DNA from: Stomoxys calcitrans
Taxonomy: Eukaryota > Arthropoda > Insecta > Diptera > Muscidae
DNA: 64,000 nt
Direction of reading: 5' to 3'
Assembly: GCF_963082655.1 (NCBI RefSeq)
Contig: NC_081554.1
Coordinates: 50,904,750-50,968,749 of the forward strand
Shown here in pieces: positions 33,817 through 43,316 of the stretch. The position numbers and the translations under genes were made by a program. The first letter of the stretch is position 1. The number at the start of each line of letters is the position of its first letter. The notes under the pieces were generated by a model. The model was not told the origin of the DNA, ran no database searches, and was given only the letters and a program-made list of their open reading frames with translations.

Positions 33817-34972
33817 ATTATGTATCCTCATATGACCTTAATATAGATAAGATCGGCCTATATTTGGACATAGCTGCCATATATACCGATTTTCCGATAT
33901 AGAGTCTGAAGCCCATAAAAGCTTTATTTTTTAACCGATTTCGCTGAAATTGGAAACAGTGGGTAGCTTAAGGCCTCCCAACATATGACCTTAATATGGG
34001 TAAGATCGGCCTATATTTGGACATAGCTGCCATATATACCGATCTGCCGATAAAGGGTCTGAAGCCCATAAAAGCTTTATTTTTTAACCGATTTCGCTGA
34101 AATTGGAAACTGAGTAGTTTTAGACCTCCCGACATCGGAGCTAAATATGGTTCAAATCGAACTATATTTTGATATAGCTGCCATATAGACAGATCTGCCG
34201 ATAAAGGGTCAGAAGCCCATAAAAGCTTTATTTGTTATCCGATTTCGCTGAAATTTGAAAAAGCGAGTATTTTTAGGCCTCCTAACATCCAACTTAAATA
34301 TGGTTCAGATGCGACTATATTTGGATATAGCTGCCATATAGAACGATCTGCCGATAAGGGGCCTGAAGCCCATAAAAGCTTTATTTTTTATCCGATTTCG
34401 CTGAAATTTGAAGCAGGTAGTACCTTAAGGCCTCCCAACATTTGACCTTAATATGGGTAAGATCGGCATATATTTGGACATAGCTGCCATATATACCGAT
34501 CTGCCGATAAGGGGCCTGAAGCCCATAAAAGCTTTATTTATTACCCGATTTTGCTGGAATTTGAAAAAGTGAGTAGCTTTAGGCCTCGTAGCATCCGACT
34601 TGAATATGGTTCAGATCCGACTATATTTGGATATACCTGGCATATAGACCGATCTGCTAATAAAGGGTCTGAAGCCTATAAAAGCTGTATTTGTTATCCG
34701 ATTTCGCTGAAATTTGAAACAGTAGGTAGATTAAGGCCTCCCAACATCTGATCTAAACATGGTTCAGATCCGACTATATTTGGACATAGCTGCCATGTAT
34801 ACCGATCTGCCGATAAGGGGCCTGAAGCCCATAAAAGCTTTTATACGATTTCGCTGAAATTTTAAACAGTGAGTAGCTTAAGGCCTCCCAACATCTGACC
34901 CAAATATGGTAAAGATCGGACTGTGTTTAGATAAATCTGTCATATAGACCAATATGCCGAATATGGCAAACC
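33817..34972 (-). repeat. Family Y repeat units, interrupted on the right
   Basis: About eight units of about 140-155 bp contain GATATAGCTGCCATATAGAC or GACATAGCTGCCATATATAC and CCCATAAAAGCTTTATTT. The matching P-end may be the one at 35539-35798, with a LINE fragment and an X Q-end in between. Confidence 0.82.
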
Positions 34973-35462
34973 TATTAACACCGTAGACCTCACTTCCATC
35001 CTATAAGCTTCTGACACGACTCAAGAACCGCAAAGGCCTTCTTTCCCGGAAGGCTCTTTTCAAATTCCAGTCCAATTTACTATAAAGAATAACGTCGAGA
35101 AATTTAGTCGATTTAGTCAACCCCAAAGCTACACCCTGCGTCGTGGGGAGTTCAAACTCCGAAGTCCTTCCGACCAGTTCCGTCTTCCAAAGATTCAACC
35201 TAAGCCCGCAATCCACGGCCCAAGACACCAAGAGCACTACCAAGAATGTCCGATATGATGTTCGGAAATTTACCCGTAGCAAGAATGCAAAGGTCGTCTG
35301 CATAAGCACACACCTTCACCGCTTTCGCCTCCAACGGAAACACATCAACAACAAGAAACCATAGCAGCGGCTTAATGACGCCTCCCTGAGGTATACCCCT
35401 AGCGTCCTTTGACCAATACTAGCCGTAATCTCTTTATCCAAACTGTTACGCCATCATCCACA
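34973..35462 (-). pseudogene. Jockey-like LINE fragment, RT palm/thumb region
   Basis: The minus-strand frame 35309-35001 reads LVSWAVDCGLRLNLWKTELV and 'GVALGLTKSTKFLDVILYSKLDW'. This is the post-catalytic segment of a non-LTR RT ('KTELV', then 'KYLGVILD.KL.W'). Before it, around 35400-35330 (minus), 'QGGVIKPLLWFLVVDVFPLEAKAV' and 'CAYADDL' can be recognised, retaining the catalytic YADD-type motif. Confidence 0.78.
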
Positions 35463-35538
35463 CCTGCAATACTTTGAGATGTTACAAATGGAATGACTTG
35501 GTTAGTATACCACCATCCTATGGTGGTTGGTATACAAA
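35463..35538 (+). repeat. Family X Q-end fragment
   Basis: GAGATGTTACAAATGGAATG and TACCACCATCCTATGGTGGT mark the terminal 75 bp of a family X copy without any units. Confidence 0.75.
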
Positions 35539-35798
35539 ATGAGTCGTTTTAAGCCCCCCCGACTTCCAACCCACACATGAATCATATAGACCGATCTTCA
35601 AATTAATCCCATAAAAAGCATATTTCTTGCCAGATTTCGCTGAATCTGTTACTTGTTCACGAGACCAGCCCCTATGTAGACATAACTGTGGATCCAATAG
35701 CGGAGTTATAAGTAACAAAATAGGATGAGTATTATATACTTGGTGGTGGGCATCCAAAGTTCGGCCCGGCCGAACTTAATGCCTTTTTACTTGTTTTA
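35539..35798 (-). repeat. Family Y P-end with one unit
   Basis: It contains ATATAGACCGATCTTC, CCATAAAAAGCATATTTC and the P-end GTGGTGGGCATCCAAAGTTC followed by GGCCCGGCCGAACTTAATGC and TTTTTACTTGTTT. Confidence 0.8.
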
Positions 35799-36258
35799 GT
35801 TGCCATTTCACCAGCTCCTATAGTTATATCTCTTTAACTTCTCATACCTCTCTTTAAATATTAATTTTATAAAAATTATAGCATTTATATTTTTATAGTT
35901 TGCGGCATATGACATACTGTCGTTTCTTTTTATGGTAATTCATCAACATTTTATTTCCGCTGGTTATGTGCCACACAAAAGTTTTCATTTCACGCCTTTT
36001 TGTACTCATTGTACTCTCATGAAAAAAGGATGTGTGGTGTGGAGTTTGTGTGCGTTGTAAACGAAAAAAGAGATGCGTCTCCATGCCGGAATCGTTGCTA
36101 TGGATATGGCTACGGGCATTTGTGGTTACTTTTATGGCAAATGTTCCGTGAGCATGAAGTTGCTGTTGCTGTTATACCCACTGCGAATCAGTAGAGGCAG
36201 AACATAGCGACAAGAACATTTTGCACTGAATATATGATGAAGACCTTAGCAGCAAAAA
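35799..36258. other. Intronic sequence, no gene seen
   Basis: Apparently unique sequence between two repeat copies. No exon was recognised. Confidence 0.5.
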
Positions 36259-37726
36259 AACAAGTAAAAGCGTGCTAAGTTCGGCCGGGCCGAATCTTAT
36301 ATACCTTCCACCATGGATGGCATTTGTTGAGTTCTATGCGCGGTATCTCTTTTTAGGCAAACAAAGAATAATGAATAAGAATTGTTATGTTAGTGAAGCT
36401 ATATCAAGTTATAGTCCGATTCGGACCATAAATGAATGCTGAACATTGTAGAAGCTATTGTGTAATATTTCAGATCATTCCGATAAGAATTGTGCCTTGT
36501 AGGGGCTCAAGAAGCAAAATCGGGAGATAGGTTTATATGGGAGCTGTATCAAGCTATTGATCGATTCAGACCATATTAGACACGTATGTTGAAGGTTATG
36601 AGAGAAGCCGTTGTACAAAATTTCAGCCAAATCGCATGAGAATTGCGCCCGCTAGAGGTTCAAAACGTCAAGATCCCTGATCGGTTTATATGGCAGCTAT
36701 ATCAGGTTGTGTACTGACTTGCGCCATACTCCGCACAGTTATTGGAAGTCATAAAAAAACACTACGTGCAAAATTTCAGTCAAATCGGATGAGAATTGCG
36801 CCCTCTAGAGACTCAAGAAGTCAAGACCCAAGATCGGTTTATATGGCAGCTATATCGGGTTATGAACCGATTTGAACCATACTTAGCACAGTTATTGGAA
36901 GTGATATCAAAACACCACGTGCAAAATTTCAGTCAAATTGGATAAAAATTGCGCCCTTTAGAGACTCAAGAAGTCAAGACCCAAGATCGGTTTATATGGC
37001 AGCTATATCAAAACATGGACCGATTTGAACCATACTTAGCACAGTTATTGGAAGTGATATCAAAACACCACGTGCAAAATTTCAGTCAAATTGGATAAAA
37101 ATTGCGCCCTCTAGAGACTCAAGAAGTCAAGACCCAAGATTGGTTTATATGGCAGCTATATCAAAACATGGACCGATTTGGCCCAAGATCCCAGACCAGT
37201 TTATATGATAGCTATACCAGATTATGAGCCGATTTGAATCATACTTAACATAGTTGTTGGAAGTAATACCAAAACACTACGTGCAGAATTTCAGTCAAAT
37301 CGGATGAGAATTGCTCCCTCCAGAGGCTCAAGAAGTCATGATCCCAAATCGGTTTGTATGGCAGCTATATAAAAACATGGACCGATTTGAGCCATACTTA
37401 GCACAGTTATTGGAAGTGATATCAAAACACCACGTGCAAAAATTCAATCAAATTGGATAAAAATTGCGCCCTTTAGAGACTCAAGAAGTCAAGACCCTAG
37501 ATCGGTTTATATGGCAGCTATATCAAAACATGGACCGATTTGAACCATACTTAGCACAGTTATTGGAAGTGATATCAAAACACCACGTCAAATTGGATAA
37601 AAATTGCGCCCTTTAGAGACTCAAGAAGTCAAGACCCAAGATCGGTTTATATGGCAGCTATATCAAAACATGAATCGATTTGGCCCATTTACAATCTCAA
37701 CCGACCTTCACTAATAAGAAGTATTT

Positions 37727-39325
37727 GTGCAAAATTTCAAGCGGCTAGCTTTACTCCTTCGAAAGCTAGCGTGCTTTCGACAGACAGACGGAACGGACGG
37801 AAGGACGGACGGAAGGACGGACGGAAGGACGGACAGAAGGACGGACAGAAGGACGGACGGACGGAAGGACGGACGGAAGGACGGACGGAAGGACGGACGG
37901 AAGGACGGACGGAAGGACGGACGGAAGGACGGACGGAAGGACGGACGGAAGGACGGACGGAAGGACGGACGGAAGGACGGACGGAAGGACGGACGGAAGG
38001 ACGGACGGAAGGACGGACGGAAGGACGGACGGAAGGACGGACGGAAGGACGGACGGAAGGACGGACGGAAGGACGGACGGAAGGACGGACGGAAGGACGG
38101 ACGGAAGGACGGACGGAAGGACGGACGGAAGGACGGACGGAAGGACGGACGGAAGGACGGACGGAAGGACGGACGGAAGGACGGACGGAAGGACGGACGG
38201 AAGGACGGACGGAAGGACGGACGGAAGGACGGACGGAAGGACGGACGGAAGGACGGACGGAAGGACGGACGGAAGGACGGACGGAAGGACGGACGGAAGG
38301 ACGGACGGAAGGACGGACGGAAGGACGGACGGAAGGACGGACGGAAGGACGGACGGAAGGACGGACGGAAGGACGGACGGAAGGACGGACGGAAGGACGG
38401 ACGGAAGGACGGACGGAAGGACGGACGGAAGGACGGACGGAAGGACGGACGGAAGGACGGACGGAAGGACGGACGGAAGGACGGACGGAAGGACGGACGG
38501 ACGGAAGGACGGACGGAAGGACGGACGGAAGGACGGACGGAAGGACGGACGGACGGAAGGACGGAAGGACGGACGGAAGGACGGACGGAAGGACGGACGG
38601 AAGGACGGACGGAAGGACGGACGGAAGGACGGACGGAAGGACGGACGGAAGGACGGACGGAAGGACGGACGGAAGGACGGACGGAAGGACGGACGGACGG
38701 AAGGACGGACGGAAGGACGGAAGGACGGACGGAAGGACGGACGGAAGGACGGACGGAAGGACGGACGGAAGGACCGACGGAAGGACGGAAGGACGGAAGG
38801 ACGGACGGACGGAAGGACGGACGGACGGAAGGACGGACGGAAGGAAGGACGGACGGACGGAAGGACGGACGGACGGAAGGACGGACGGACGGAAGGACGG
38901 ACGGAAGGACGGACGGAAAGACGGACGGAAGGACGGACGGAAGGACGGACGGAAGGACGGACGGAAGGACGGACGGAAGGACGGACGGAAGGACGGACGG
39001 AAGGACGGACGGAAGGACGGACGGACGGAAGGACGGACGGAAGGACGGACGGAAGGACGGACGGAAGGACGGACGGAAGGAGCAGGTTGCTAAAAAGTTA
39101 CGAGATGTGTATGGTGATAAAGCCTTAAAAGGAAGACAGTGTCAAAATTGGTTTCGCATATTCCGTTCTGGAGATTTTTCACTTAAAGATGAGCCACGTT
39201 CAGGTTGGCCAAATGAAGTTAATGATGACCAAATCGAAGCATTAATCGAATTGGATCGTCATGTAACTGAGCGTGAGATAGGAGAGAAGTTAAATATACC
39301 AAAATCAACATTCATCATCACATAA
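37727..39325 (+). other. Chimeric 532-codon open frame: repeat tail, GRKD array and mariner DNA-binding domain
   Basis: One continuous plus-strand frame starts in the family X tail (QNFKRLALLLRKL). It passes through more than 400 codons of Gly-Arg-Lys/Thr-Asp/Glu repeats. It then enters the true mariner transposase frame (EQVAKKLRDVYGDKALKGRQ through GEKLNIPKST) and stops at TAA near 39325. The C-terminal about 80 residues are the helix-turn-helix DNA-binding part without any catalytic Asp. There is no evidence of a promoter or start context; the frame is probably fortuitous. Confidence 0.45.
37785..39080. repeat. 12-bp GGAAGGACGGAC array, ~1.3 kb
   Basis: About one hundred copies of a 12-bp unit are present, almost perfect from 37860 to 38500, then with variants (extra GGAC or GGAA quartets, one GGACC near 38770, one GGAAAG near 38918). 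Because 12 is divisible by three, all frames stay open, giving GRTE/GRKD-type peptides. Confidence 0.97.
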
Positions 39326-39347
39326 AAAGTCTTGGACTGGTGAAAAA
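39081..39347 (+). pseudogene. Mariner transposase 5' fragment
   Basis: It matches 17615-17890 of the mariner copy nearly base for base, from GTTGCTAAAAAGTTACGAGA to TTGGACTGGTGAAAAA. It lacks termini. It retains the unshifted CCAAAATCAACATTCATC sequence, showing that the +1 base in the 17.8-kb copy is a lesion there. Differences include FRIFRSG for FRKFRSG and SGWPNEV for SGRPNEV. Confidence 0.92.
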
Positions 39348-39369
39348 TGACATGACGATCAAGAATATA

Positions 39370-39603
39370 TTGGGTTGCCCAAAAAGTAATTGCGGATTTT
39401 TTAAAAGAAAGTAAATGCATTTTTAATAAAACTTAGAATGAACTTTAATCAAATATACTTTTTTTACACTTTTTCTAAAGCAAGCAAAAGTAACAGCTGA
39501 TAACTGACAGAAGAAAGAATGCAATTACAGAGTCACAAGCTGTGAAAAAATTTGTCAACGCCGACTACATGATAAATCCGCAATTACTTTTTGGGCAACC
39601 CAA
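39370..39603. mobile_element. Mariner-derived MITE, full length
   Basis: A 234-bp element with inverted termini TTGGGTTGCCCAAAAAGTAA, flanked by TA on both sides (39368-39369 and 39604-39605). It is inserted in the ATATATAC stretch of the family X Q-tail. The interior is the two mariner ends joined (ACTTTAATCAAATATACTTT). Confidence 0.94.
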
Positions 39604-39696
39604 TATATACTTTATGCGATTTCAGACGCATATTTCGAGGTGTTACAAACAAAATGAAGGAATTAGTATACCCCCATCCTATGGTGGAGGGTATAA

Positions 39697-40027
39697 AAAA
39701 ACGCACAAAACCAAATGCAAAAGCTTTTTTTCGCTCTTTTTTGCAACAAGAGTTCTTTTTAAACCGCTATTTTTACACTTCATAAAAATACTACGAACCA
39801 TTATCTCTTCCTGGACCTTTACAGCTTTTGGGGTTTTTCTTGCCATTCTTTCTTATACATATTTTTTTTTTTTGTTTTTGGATTCGGGAAAATATTTTAT
39901 TTGTGTTTGTATGACTTATATGGTGGTGGTTAGGGTCTTTATGACTTTCTTTTCGCAACCAAACCATTTTTGTTTTTTGTAAGTAATTTGTCACTAATGT
40001 CTCGCTGGTTTTTATCTTCTCTTACAG
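39697..40027. other. Intron 3' end before the first visible Trim9 exon
   Basis: A T-rich unique stretch leading to the acceptor TTTTATCTTCTCTTACAG. Confidence 0.7.
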
Positions 40028-40123
40028 ACGGAACTTTCACACAATCTGCAACAATTGTCAGAGAAGGCACGTTCAACAACAGAATTCATACAGCGGCTAA
40101 AAGGGATGAGTGACAAAGTAACG
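40028..40123 (+). CDS. Trim9: Trim9 exon (coiled-coil region), first exon visible in the window
   Basis: This 96-nt exon encodes 32 residues beginning TELSHNLQQLSEKA and ending MSDKVT, in phase 0 at both ends. It is preceded by a pyrimidine-rich tract and CTTACAG and followed by the donor ACG/GTAAGT. The residues match, by recollection of the family, the coiled coil after the B-boxes of insect TRIM9. TRIM9 is a RING-type E3 ubiquitin ligase of neurons that acts in axon guidance and branching; the coiled coil drives oligomerisation. The next exon continues in frame with ESCIEFERL. RING and B-box exons were not found to the left, so they presumably lie beyond position 1 and the upstream intron exceeds 40 kb. 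The exon sits only about 330 bp after the end of a repeat copy. Identity is very likely; the splice sites are seen directly. Confidence 0.93.
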
Positions 40124-40869
40124 GTAAGTTGACTTTTTCTACACTTTGCATGTTTTTATCAGCACTCGCAGAGCAAAGCACCCCCAGATAGCTGCAAGTG
40201 TGCAGTGTTACAATGAGAGGTTTGCGAAATAATATCTCAAAAGTCAAAGAAAATGAAAGCCCCTTTAGGCTAAAAACCAAAAACACGTAAAAGGAGAAAA
40301 TAAAAGCGTGTCCCTAACAGGCGTCTCCTTCTAGTCGACTTTTGAGAAAATCCTTCAAAAAAAAAAAGAAACGAAGTGTTTGCTTTCTTCGTTTTTTTGT
40401 TTCTTTAGCTGGAAGGCTTTTAAAAGCAGCACAGCATTAAGAGAAAAATGCCTTAAAGTTTTTTTAAGCTCAAAATAATAAAGTTGCTCCAAACTTAATA
40501 TCTTAATTAAGTAAATGTTGACTGAAAGTGGTTTAAGAGCCCCCCTCCCCCCCAAATAGGAAAAACAACCATAAAACAGTTGTAATTTCCTAAAGATTTT
40601 AACGTCTAATTTTTTATGGTTCTTTTTCCATTTTGTTGCACGCTGTTGCTGATGATGGTGTTTTGCAGTTTCTGTTTGTAATTCGGATGAGATGGCAACT
40701 GCAAGATACTAAAATTTAAGAGACAGTGGATAAATGTGGTGTTTTATTATAATAAAATGCAAATCAATTAGCATTTCACAAGCCAATAACATAATGTTGG
40801 TAAAAAAAACAAAAACCTAACGTTGGTCCGGTTACACACAGTGGGAGAAATCAAAAAAAAAAAAATATT
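40124..40869. other. Intron sequence after Trim9 exon, no other gene seen
   Basis: AT-rich unique sequence with A-runs. No further exon was recognised. Confidence 0.6.
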
Positions 40870-41104
40870 TTGGGTTGCCCAGAAAGTAATTGCGGATTTT
40901 TTAAAAGAAAGTAAATGCATTTTTAATAAAACTTAGAATGAACTTTAATCAAATATACTTTTTTACACTTTTTTCCTAAAGCAAGCTAAAGTAACAGCTG
41001 ATAACTGACAGAAGAAATAATGCAATTACAGAGTCACAAGCTGTGAAAAAATTTGTCAACGCCGACTATATGAAAAATCCGCAATTACTTTTTGGGCAAC
41101 CCAA
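40870..41104. mobile_element. Mariner-derived MITE, full length
   Basis: A 235-bp copy with termini TTGGGTTGCCCAGAAAGTAA and TTTTTGGGCAACCCAA. Right flank TA; left flank TT. The interior matches the copy at 39370 closely. Confidence 0.92.
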
Positions 41105-41384
41105 TATATATGCCGTAAAATGAAATGAAAAGGTTAACACGAAGCTAGCGAGGTCGTGTGCAAAATTTCAAGGCCCTAGGTTGTCCGGGCGCCTCACAGC
41201 AGGCCCCCGAAAGGTGGTCAACTCGACTTTTTGAAATAAAATTCGGGCTGCCAATTTTTCATTTGTGGTCCAATTTTCGTTTAAAAAAGAAATTCTAAAA
41301 AAAAAACAAATAGAGTAATCTTTATAATAGTTTTGGAGTTTTGCAGATAAAAGTGTCCCTTAAGACACTAAAAATAAAATCTGT
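41105..41384. other. Unassigned sequence
   Basis: No feature is recognised. GTGCAAAATTTCAAGGCCCT is faintly like repeat units. Confidence 0.35.
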
Positions 41385-42950
41385 CCGAGGAGCAGGAGCC
41401 GACGGGTTACCCGCTGAACTATTTAAGAACTATTTAAGAACAAGGCAGCAGGAGCCGACGGGTTACCCGCTGAACTCTTTAAGACCGGAGGCGATACGCT
41501 GATAAGGCGTATGCATCAGCTTATCTGCGCAATCTGGCTAGAGAAACGCATACCCAAAGATTGTAACCTCAGCATACTATGTCCTGTACACAAGAAAAGA
41601 GACAAGACGGAATGTGCCAAGTACAGAGGAATAAGTCTCCTCCCCATCGTATACAAGATACTCTCGAGCGTTCTGTGTGAAAGTTTAAAACCTAAAGTCA
41701 ATGAGGTAATTCGGCCCTATCAAAGCGGCTTTCGACCTGGTACATCCACCTTGGACCAGATATTCACACTACGCCAAATCCTGGAAAAGACCCGAGAGGA
41801 AGAAATCAAAACCTACCATCTCTTTGTTGACTACAAAGCCGCCTTCGAGACTCCTTTACGTTCAAAGGTATTTCAAGCTATGTCTGAGTTTGGTATCCCT
41901 GCAAAATGATTGACTCTCTGCAGGATGAAACTTGCTGATGCGCGTTCCTCAGTAAGAATGGGAGAGAATCTCTCCGAACCATTCCATACCAAACGATGTG
42001 TCAGACAAGGAGACACCCTATCGTGTGATCTCTTTAATATCCTGCCTGGAGAAGATTATACGAGATGCAGATGTGAATAGATATGGCACACTAATCACAA
42101 GAGAGCACATGCTACTCGTCTTTTCAGACGACATTGATATCATAGGTCGGTCACAGGAAATAGTAACTGCTGCCTTTGAAAGAGCAGAATTGAAGAGAGT
42201 CAGTGAAAATAGGTCTGGCAGTAAATGGAGATAAGACGAAATGGATGGTTGCAACTCCCAAAACGCCTTGTACAACTAGAGCAGATAAAGCAAGTGCAGA
42301 AAGTTGGGAACCACAACTTTGAGATAGTCAGCAACTTTATCTACCACGGCGCCGCCGTAACCGAAACGAATGACACCAGTTTTGAGATTAAACGAAGAAT
42401 AATACTGGCAAACAGATGCTAGTTTGGACTAAGTAAGCAGTTTAGAAGCAAGGCCACCTCTCGAAAGACGAAGACCACACTATGCAAGACACTGATACTA
42501 CCCGTGCTGTTATATGGTTCTGAAGCATGGGTACTTGTGAAAGCAGATGAGGCAGTGCTTGGAGTGTTTGGGAGAAAGATTCTTCGTAACATATAGGGAC
42601 CAATTTGCGTTAACGGAAAATATAGGCGATATATGAACCACGAGCTGTATGAGCTGTATGACGACGATAGCATAGTTACATGCATCAAAATACAACGGCT
42701 GCTTTGGCTGGGTCATGTTGTCAGAATGGATGAAGAAGCTCCAGCAAAGAAGTCTTTTGAAGGCAAACACGGTGGTAGACGCAAACCGGGAAGACCAAAA
42801 GCCCGATGGAAAGATCAAGTTGTGGGAGACACCTCAAAACTCGTTGTCAGAGATTTTAGAATGAGCGCAGAAGATCGAGGCGCTTAGAACGCTATTCTAC
42901 GTTCGGCTAGTGGAATAAATATTCTGTCATAACCAATTAAAGTAAAGTAA
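41385..42950 (+). pseudogene. RTE-like non-LTR retrotransposon, reverse transcriptase to 3' end
   Basis: The RT starts with GADGLPAELFK, present twice because of a 49-bp tandem duplication (about 41394 and 41443). It continues MHQLICAIWLEKRIPKDCNL, 'YRGISLLPIVYKILSSVL', 'YQSGFRPGTSTLDQIFTLRQIL', 'FVDYKAAFETPLRSKVF' and, after frameshifts, 'LLVFSDDIDIIGRS' (the YADD-type catalytic motif, here FSDD). The C-terminal part has VLLYGSEAWVLVKADEAVLG and 'HELYELYDDDSIVTCIKIQRLLWLGHVVRMDEEAPAKK', and the 3' end is near AAAGTAAAGTAAAGG. There are several frame breaks. The endonuclease half is missing. Confidence 0.9.
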
Positions 42951-43295
42951 AGGATTTTTCTCATTTCAAAACCACCGTGGATTTCTTTAATATAAATACA
43001 TCATCACATTAGCTTTAAAACATTCAAAGGATTTCCAGCATGCAATAAATCTCCTACGGCGTAAATAAGAAAAATGTTTGCAAAAAATCTTAAACTTCTA
43101 CTTCGGTGGTCTTGCTTTACGGACATTTTGCTCGCACTTTCGCATTACGCTTAACTCTGTCGTTCTTTTTTTTTTTACTTTGCACTCTAAGTCCAGACAA
43201 ATTACAATTCATTTTAATAAGAATAAGAACTTTTTACCAAAAGGATGCATGCTTAAGCTACCTGAATAAAGTGGGAGCACTAAGGCAAAGTAAGG
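42951..43295. other. Intron sequence between two LINEs
   Basis: Unique AT-rich stretch. No exon is seen. Confidence 0.5.
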
Positions 43296-43316
43296 AACAT
43301 CAAACACACGAAAGTC

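Larger units (their letters stand above)
36259..39696 (+). repeat. Family X repeat with massively expanded Q-tail and nested insertions
   Basis: The P-end is ACAAGTAAAAGCGTGCTAAG with GTTCGGCCGGGCCGAATC. Nine or so units follow to about 37740, then the Q-tail TCGACAGACAGACGG. The short GGACGGAC tract that other copies carry here has become a 1.3-kb array (37785-39080). A mariner fragment (39081-39347) and a MITE (39370-39603) follow. The Q-end then resumes with TATACTTTATGCGATTTCAG and CATCCTATGGTGGAGGGTAT. Confidence 0.9.
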
